Assembly (NCBI GenBank): GCA_019308705.1
Contig: JAFDHW010000051.1
Location: forward strand, 1 to 10,222
DNA: 10,222 bases
Reading direction: 5' to 3'
Source: Deltaproteobacteria bacterium
Lineage (GTDB): Bacteria > Desulfobacterota > Desulfobacteria > Desulfobacterales > Desulfatibacillaceae
The translations under genes were made by a program, and so were the position numbers. The first letter of the stretch is position 1. Each line of letters begins with the position of its first letter. This document shows positions 6,041 through 10,222 of the stretch, in pieces. Below the pieces are notes generated by a model that was not told the origin of the DNA, searched no databases, and saw only the letters and a list, made by a program, of their open reading frames with translations.

Positions 6041-7606
6041 TCATGTGGGGCAGGAATAGGCCCGGTTCCACAGGTCCAGGTAATCCGCCTCCTCCTTTTC
6101 CCAATGCTCGTCGTCCCAGCCCAAAACCGGCTGGCACAGGGACCGGACACGGGGCAGGTGCTCCCGGGCCCCCTGGGGGGTGAGGATCCCCAGACGGGTG
6201 CGGCGGAGGAGGAGGTCCGGAAGGTGCCGCACGGATTCGTTGGCCGCGGCCCAGGGCAGCTCGGCAAACAGGGTGTGGGTGCCGGGCGCCGTTTCCAGGT
6301 CCTTTTCCTTCGACCCCTTGACAAGTTCCTCCGCGGCCCGGCCGTACCGGCCATACAGCCGCCGCCAGGTTTCCGGCGAAAGCCCCCGGTTCTCCCGCGG
6401 CGGGGCCTGGGGCACGCTCTCGAACACCGGCGCGGAAAGGTTCAGGTTGAGCGTCCGGGTCAGGAAGGGGGCCACGGCCCTTAGGGCGTCGGCGGCCAAG
6501 CGGCGGAACGTGGTGAGCTTGCCGCCGGTCACGGTCACCAGGCCCTTGTTCACCCACACCACGTGCTCCCGGGATTCCTTGGAAGGGTCCTTCTTGCCCG
6601 AGGAGAGCACGGGCCGCACCCCGGCGAAGGTGGCCATGCAGTCGGCCGCGGAAAGGTCCAGGAAGGGGAACACGCTCCTTGCCGCCTCCAAGAGGTAGTC
6701 GCGCTCCTGCCGGCTCATGGAGGGCACGGTGTATACGTCCTCCCTGTGGTCCACGTCCGTGGTGCCCAGGAGCACCACGCCTTCCCAGGGAATGGCAAAC
6801 ACGGGCCGGCCGTCGCCCGGGTGTATGAAGGTGATGGCCTGGGCCACGGGCAGCTTGTGGTAGGGGAAAACCAGGTGGCTGCCCCGCAAGGGCCGCAGGT
6901 GGCGCTTGGGGTTCGGCGAGGGATGGATGGTCTCCGCCCACCAGCCCGTGGCGTTGATCACCGCCCGGCAGGAGAAGGAGCGGGTCTTCTGGGTGTCCGT
7001 GTCCTCCACCTCCACGCCCACCACTTCCTTGGCGCGGCGGCCCCGGCGGCGCTTGATCTGCACGGCGGAGACATAGTTGACCGCCGTGCCGCCCGCGGCC
7101 TGCGCCTCGTTGATGAGCCGCTGCACCAGCCGGGCGTCGTCCACCTGGGCGTCGGTGAACCGGAAGCCGCCCTTCAGCCCCTCCTGCCGGATGTGGGGGG
7201 CCATGAGGGCGAAGCGGGCCGGGTCCAGGAATTCGTGCTGCTTCCGGCCGGAAAGCATGTCATAAAGAGTCAGGCCCAGGGACATGGCCGTCTTGCCCGG
7301 CCTCTGCCCGGCATACAGCGGCCACAAGAAGCCCAGGGGCTCCACCAGCCCCGGGGCCTCGTTGAGCAGCCGGCAGCGCTCTTCCACCGAAGCCTTGGTG
7401 AGAAAGAGCTTGCCCTGCTTGAGGTAGCGCAGGCCACCGTGAACCAGCTTGGAGGACCGGCTGGAGGTGCCGGAGGCGAAATCGCGCTTTTCCACCAAAA
7501 GGGTCTTCAACCCCGCACGCACCGCCTCCCGCAGGATGCCGGCGCCGGTGATCCCCCCGCCGATGACCACGAGGTCCCACTGTTCCGGCAGGCTGTCCAG
7601 TTCCAT
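6041..7606 (-). CDS. glpD: FAD-dependent glycerol-3-phosphate dehydrogenase (GlpD-like)
   Basis: This 521-residue flavoprotein oxidises sn-glycerol-3-phosphate to DHAP and normally passes electrons to membrane quinones. The Rossmann FAD motif is VVIGGGITGAG (13-23). It is followed by the GlpD/GlpA signature SSRSSKLVHGGLRYL (48-62), INATGWWA (217-224), GTTDVDH (281-287), FAGVRPVL (327-334) and TVTGGKLTTFRRLA (358-371). A DAO-type C-terminal helical domain covers about 400-521. There is no BFD-like cysteine cluster as in GlpA, so it resembles single-subunit GlpD. GGAGAG, 9 bases before the ATG, supports the start. It lies 16 bases after the AGPS-like gene and 56 before the kinase. In this context a 1-O-alkyl-glycerol-3-phosphate is a conceivable second substrate, which is inference only. 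A basic stretch, KRRRGRR (185-191), is unusual. Confidence 0.93.
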   Translation of the reverse strand: MELDSLPEQWDLVVIGGGITGAGILREAVRAGLKTLLVEKRDFASGTSSRSSKLVHGGLRYLKQGKLFLTKASVEERCRLLNEAPGLVEPLGFLWPLYAGQRPGKTAMSLGLTLYDMLSGRKQHEFLDPARFALMAPHIRQEGLKGGFRFTDAQVDDARLVQRLINEAQAAGGTAVNYVSAVQIKRRRGRRAKEVVGVEVEDTDTQKTRSFSCRAVINATGWWAETIHPSPNPKRHLRPLRGSHLVFPYHKLPVAQAITFIHPGDGRPVFAIPWEGVVLLGTTDVDHREDVYTVPSMSRQERDYLLEAARSVFPFLDLSAADCMATFAGVRPVLSSGKKDPSKESREHVVWVNKGLVTVTGGKLTTFRRLAADALRAVAPFLTRTLNLNLSAPVFESVPQAPPRENRGLSPETWRRLYGRYGRAAEELVKGSKEKDLETAPGTHTLFAELPWAAANESVRHLPDLLLRRTRLGILTPQGAREHLPRVRSLCQPVLGWDDEHWEKEEADYLDLWNRAYSCPT

Positions 7607-7622
7607 GGAAGGATTCTCTCCG

Positions 7623-9218
7623 TCAGTCGAGCAGTTTTCCCGGGTTCATCCGGCCGTCAGGGTCCGCGGTCTTCACCAGGGAACGGATGAGCTTCATGCC
7701 GAGTTCCCCCTTTTCCGCGGGCAGGTAGGGCTTGTGGTCCTCGCCCACCCCGTGCTGGTGGCTGATGGTGCCCCCGGCCTCCACGATGGCCGCGGAGGCC
7801 GCCTCCTTCATGGCGCGCCACCGCTCCAGGGTCTTCTGGGGGCTGTCCGCCAGGCGCCATATGAAGGTGGTGTACACCGACGAACCCGACGCGTACACGT
7901 GGGAAAGATGGGTGAACACGTGGGCCTTTTCCCCCTCCCTGGCCATGGCGCCGGAAATGGCCCGCTCCACGGACTGCATCACCGGGGCCACCTTGTCCCA
8001 GGTCACGCAGGTCTCCAGGGTGTCCACGGCGTAGCCCGCGTCCCACAAGGAGTTCCGCAGGTAGGGGGCCAAAAAACGCTTCTTTTCCCACGCCGCGCCC
8101 ATGGGCTTGCCCACGTAAACCCCCCGGCGCTTCTTGGCGATGGCCAGCACGGCGTTCTTGCCCTGCGCGGCCAGGGACCGGCGGCCGATGACCCCTACCA
8201 GGCACATGCACGCCTCGTTACGGTCCAGGCCCCGGATGGACAGGTATTTCTTCAACAGGTTCATCTGGGTTTCGTGGCCGGCGAGCGCCATGTTGGTGGC
8301 GGTTTCCGCGGCGTTGGAAAGCCGGATCATGGAAAGGGGCAGCCTTGCCCTCGCCATTTCCCGCACCGCTTCCATGCCGTGGGAAAAGGAGGGGAAGAAC
8401 ATGCCGAAAAATTCGTCTTTCTGGGGCAGGGCCGAAACCCGGCAGACGACCTTGGTGATCACCCCCATGCGGCCCTCCGACCCCAGGACCACCTGGCGCA
8501 GGTCCGGCCCGGCGGCCGACGCGGGCAACGGGGGCATGGTAAGTCTGCCGGTCGGGGTGAGCATCTCGCCCCCGGCGAACAGGTTGTCCATGCGGCCGTA
8601 GTGCATGGACTGCTGGCCCGAGGACCGGGTGACCACCCATCCGCCCAGGGAGGAATACTCGAAGGACTGGGGAAAATGCCCCAGGGTGTAGCCGTGGCCC
8701 CGCAACTGGGCCTCGATGTCCGGCCCCACCACCCCGGCCTCGAACGTGGCCAGGTTGTTGGCGGAATCCAGGGAAAGGAGCCGGTTCAACCGCTCCAGGG
8801 AAAGCGAAATCACGGGCCGGTCGCTCTTGGGCACGGAAAGGTGCCCCACCACGCTGGTGCCGCCGCCGTAGGGGATGACCAAAGCCTCGTTCTTTTCCGC
8901 AAAGGAAAGGACCTCCTCCACCTCCTCCGCCCCGCCCGGGTGGGCCACCACATCGGGAAAGGTGGAAAGAAGCCCCTGGCGCATGGCCACCCAGTCCGGC
9001 AGGCTCTGGCCGTGGGCGTGGTCTAAGCGGTTCTTCTTGTCCGCCGAGCACAGGGGGTGTTCGGGCAGGCGGGATTCGGGAACCTTCTCCAAGTACTGCG
9101 GCAGGGCGATGTCGGCAACCGGCGCGGCCTCGCCCACCCATTCGGCCAGAAGGCCCTTGCCCGCAGGGGGCACTTCCATGTGGATGCTGGTGTCTCCCCA
9201 TCCGTTCCAGCGGCGCAT
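7623..9218 (-). CDS. FAD-linked oxidase, alkylglycerone-phosphate synthase (AGPS)-like
   Basis: The 531 residues begin with RRWNGWGD, a hallmark of the AGPS branch of the vanillyl-alcohol-oxidase flavoprotein superfamily. The FAD (PCMH) domain shows PYGGGTSVVGHL (116-127), ISLSLERLNRLL (137-148), FEYSSLGGWVVTRSSG (186-201) and LGSEGRMGVIT (245-255), in the order known for AGPS. In the C-terminal domain Tyr442 (HVYASGSSVYTTF) aligns with the catalytic Tyr of AGPS. The His-rich loop is SHQHGVG (486-492), where eukaryotic AGPS has three consecutive His. AGPS exchanges the acyl chain of acyl-DHAP for a fatty alcohol, forming the ether bond. A reversed, ether-cleaving role or another 2-hydroxyacid or polyol oxidase function cannot be excluded. 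No peroxisomal or secretion signal is present. GGAGG lies 4 bases before the ATG. The gene follows fadR by 24 bases and precedes the GlpD-like gene by 16. Confidence 0.85.
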   Translation of the reverse strand: MRRWNGWGDTSIHMEVPPAGKGLLAEWVGEAAPVADIALPQYLEKVPESRLPEHPLCSADKKNRLDHAHGQSLPDWVAMRQGLLSTFPDVVAHPGGAEEVEEVLSFAEKNEALVIPYGGGTSVVGHLSVPKSDRPVISLSLERLNRLLSLDSANNLATFEAGVVGPDIEAQLRGHGYTLGHFPQSFEYSSLGGWVVTRSSGQQSMHYGRMDNLFAGGEMLTPTGRLTMPPLPASAAGPDLRQVVLGSEGRMGVITKVVCRVSALPQKDEFFGMFFPSFSHGMEAVREMARARLPLSMIRLSNAAETATNMALAGHETQMNLLKKYLSIRGLDRNEACMCLVGVIGRRSLAAQGKNAVLAIAKKRRGVYVGKPMGAAWEKKRFLAPYLRNSLWDAGYAVDTLETCVTWDKVAPVMQSVERAISGAMAREGEKAHVFTHLSHVYASGSSVYTTFIWRLADSPQKTLERWRAMKEAASAAIVEAGGTISHQHGVGEDHKPYLPAEKGELGMKLIRSLVKTADPDGRMNPGKLLD

Positions 9219-9242
9219 ACGTCCTCCGTTCCAGCTGAAAAA

Positions 9243-9947
9243 CTAGTCGGCTTGTTCCCCGGATACCTGTTTCCAGATGACGATGCTCTCCTCCATGACC
9301 GCCTTGACCAGCCGTTCCACTTCCTCCGGCCCTTTGCCCAGCGCGCGCTTCAAGTCCCGGTAGTAGTTCCTGGAACTGTGGCGGCCCCGCTGCCCCTCGA
9401 AGTACAGCCGGGCCAGGTTCTTGAACAGGTAGGCAAAGTCGTTGAGGATGAGCGGGTAGATGCGGTTTCCCGAATGCCGGGCCATGAGCTCCTGGAGCTC
9501 CCAATCATACTCGGCAAAGGCCTGGGGGTCGTCGGGGAGGTCCTTGGCCTTGTTCAGGTGCGCGTGGAGCACCCCGGGGTCGTGGCAGGATGCCCTTGCG
9601 GCAAAGGCCGGGATGAGCACCACCCGAAGCTCCAAAAGCTGCGTGATGAAGCCCGGCGGCAAGTGTTCGGCGTACTTGGCGATGGTGGAAAGAAGCGCTA
9701 AGCCCCCGGTTTCCCAGTAGTTGTTCACCATGGTGGGGCGGCCGTGGCTGATGGTGATCCAGCCTTCCCGGGCCAGGGACTGGAGGTTTTCCCGCAGGGT
9801 GGGCCGGGTGACGCCGATCTTTTCCGCCAGCACGCGTTCCGCGGGCAGGGACGTGCCGGGCGGGTACTCCCCGCTCAAAATGGCGGTTAAGATCTGTTCC
9901 CTGGCGTGCTGGGTGGGCCGGAGGATTTTTTTGCGTTGGTTTTCCAT
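9243..9947 (-). CDS. fadR: FadR-type GntR-family regulator responding to long-chain acyl-CoA
   Basis: The 234-residue product follows E. coli FadR almost end to end. The winged helix-turn-helix (about 8-78) has PPGTSLPAER, IGVTRPTLRE, LAREGWITISHG and VNNYWET blocks. The FadR DNA-contact residues appear as Arg38, Thr47, Arg48, Arg52 and His68, shifted by three from E. coli. The C-terminal all-helical FadR domain (about 85-230) keeps FAEYDWEL, SGNRIYPLILN and ESIVIW; Ser221 and Trp225 match E. coli positions (Ser219, Trp223) known to affect acyl-CoA response. In E. coli long-chain acyl-CoA releases FadR from DNA, lifting repression of beta-oxidation genes. The gene heads the operon of the AGPS-like oxidase, GlpD-like dehydrogenase and kinase. 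Its promoter carries a FadR-like site, suggesting autoregulation. The ribosome-binding site before the ATG is weak (GGGA only). A different acyl ligand is possible. Confidence 0.93.
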   Translation of the reverse strand: MENQRKKILRPTQHAREQILTAILSGEYPPGTSLPAERVLAEKIGVTRPTLRENLQSLAREGWITISHGRPTMVNNYWETGGLALLSTIAKYAEHLPPGFITQLLELRVVLIPAFAARASCHDPGVLHAHLNKAKDLPDDPQAFAEYDWELQELMARHSGNRIYPLILNDFAYLFKNLARLYFEGQRGRHSSRNYYRDLKRALGKGPEEVERLVKAVMEESIVIWKQVSGEQAD

Positions 9948-9962
9948 GGGATTTCCCGTGGT

Positions 9963-9979
9963 TAGAGGTCATACCTTTC
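9963..9979 (-). promoter_or_regulatory. Predicted FadR operator overlapping the -10 box
   Basis: The - strand reads GAAAGGTATGACCTCTA. Its core GGTATGACC follows the GGT-N2-GACC pattern of E. coli FadR sites (for example GGTACGACC in the fadBA operator, from memory). AGGT-CAT-ACCT (9966-9976, + strand) is a perfect palindrome. Occupancy would cover the -10 element and block RNA polymerase, consistent with autorepression lifted by acyl-CoA. Confidence 0.6.
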
Positions 9980-9996
9980 ACGCCCCGCCGTGTCAA
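9968..9996 (-). promoter_or_regulatory. Predicted sigma-70 promoter of the fadR operon
   Basis: On the - strand the -35 box TTGACA (9996-9991) is perfect. It is followed by a 17-base spacer and the -10 box TATGAC (9973-9968), which matches TATAAT at four of six positions. Transcription would begin near 9961, leaving a leader of about 14 bases before the fadR ATG. The -10 box overlaps the predicted FadR operator. Confidence 0.7.
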
Positions 9997-10031
9997 CGGC
10001 AAACTCGTAAAAACCTATCCCGGATTATTCA

Positions 10032-10154
10032 TGAGCAATTTTGCCCGAGATCGAATTTGTCTTTATTTTCAATCCGTTGGAGCTGTTTTTTGGGTCTTGC
10101 GCCAAAGACGGTCTGATTATTGGAGGAATGCTGCCATTCGGGCAAAATTGTTCA
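10032..10154. repeat. AT-richer segment bounded by 17-base inverted repeats (MITE-like)
   Basis: TGAGCAATTTTGCCCGA (10032-10048) and TCGGGCAAAATTGTTCA (10138-10154) are inverted repeats with one mismatch, enclosing 89 bases. The interior contains A/T runs unlike the surrounding coding DNA. No target-site duplication is evident. A + strand frame from ATG 10031 stays open to the window end (64 codons) and a - strand frame of 34 codons ends at 10117. Neither has a ribosome-binding site or a recognised product, so I do not call a gene. It could be a small non-autonomous mobile element, a multicopy intergenic repeat or a structured RNA. Confidence 0.5.
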
Positions 10155-10179
10155 CCCTTCGGGCTCGCCTGATTTCCGC

Positions 10180-10219
10180 GCTGGCCGCGTTATCGGGGCT
10201 CGGCGTACCAAAGTACGCC
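10180..10219 (+). repeat. Palindromic intergenic element, copy B
   Basis: A perfect stem GGCGTAC (10202-10208) and GTACGCC (10213-10219) with the loop CAAA lies at the right edge, preceded by GCGTT and GGCTCGG. It resembles the element at 4296-4345; the A-T pair here is a G-C pair there, so pairing is kept. The element may continue past the window. Confidence 0.45.
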
Positions 10220-10222
10220 TTC

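Noticed and set aside
4533..9026. Several long + strand frames opposite the kinase, GlpD-like and AGPS-like genes (4533-5996, 6563-7690, 7449-9026)
   Set aside because: All are low-complexity Gly/Arg/His/Pro-rich translations antisense to genes with clear family motifs.
10013..10022. CCTATCCCGG at 10013-10022 also occurs near 6029-6038
   Set aside because: Ten bases shared in GC-rich DNA is too short to separate from chance without a genome-wide count.
10031..10222. Open + strand frame from ATG 10031 to the window end, and a short frame at 10129-10173
   Set aside because: There is no usable ribosome-binding site, the frames run through inverted repeats and palindromes, and the product is not recognised. 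The longer frame cannot be fully excluded because it leaves the window.

Overview
The window looks like chromosomal DNA of a GC-rich bacterium that lives on fatty acids or related acyl-CoA compounds. Codons strongly favour G/C in the third position. The mix of an SCP2-type thiolase with a DUF35 partner, an SDR-SCP2 protein, an LCAD/IVD-like acyl-CoA dehydrogenase and an AGPS-like flavoprotein is reminiscent of Desulfobacterota (sulfate-reducing Deltaproteobacteria). That assignment is inference: no rRNA, tRNA or other lineage marker is present.

Left part, + strand (1-4273): an acyl-CoA oxidation operon. It opens with a gene cut by the window edge that joins a DUF35 OB-fold, a (3R)-hydroxyacyl-CoA-dehydrogenase-like SDR and a C-terminal SCP2 domain. 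It continues with an SCP2/lipid-transfer-type thiolase, a 110-residue protein of unknown function preceded by a strong hairpin, and an acyl-CoA dehydrogenase. These supply dehydrogenation, hydroxyacyl oxidation and thiolysis. No enoyl-CoA hydratase is visible.

Middle (4274-4433): a 160-base convergent gap with a palindromic element and no clear terminator.

Right part, - strand (9947 down to 4434): a tight four-gene operon, read as fadR, AGPS-like FAD-linked oxidase, GlpD-like FAD-dependent glycerol-3-phosphate dehydrogenase, FGGY kinase. Gaps are 24, 16 and 56 bases. The regulator matches E. coli FadR closely in both its DNA-binding and acyl-CoA-binding halves. A TTGACA-N17-TATGAC promoter lies just upstream, and its -10 box sits inside a FadR-like operator core (GGTATGACC). 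The simplest reading is that long-chain acyl-CoA controls an operon handling glycerol backbones, possibly ether-linked (alkyl) glycerols. The AGPS-like enzyme would make or break alkyl-DHAP, the GlpD-like enzyme would interconvert sn-glycerol-3-phosphate and DHAP forms, and the kinase, which lacks the glycerol-kinase signature Glu, would phosphorylate a related polyol. Fatty acids or alcohols released could feed the facing acyl-CoA operon. This linked function is a hypothesis.

Right edge (9948-10222): no convincing gene. It holds the fadR promoter/operator, an AT-richer segment bounded by 17-base inverted repeats (10032-10154), and a second palindromic element resembling the one in the middle gap.
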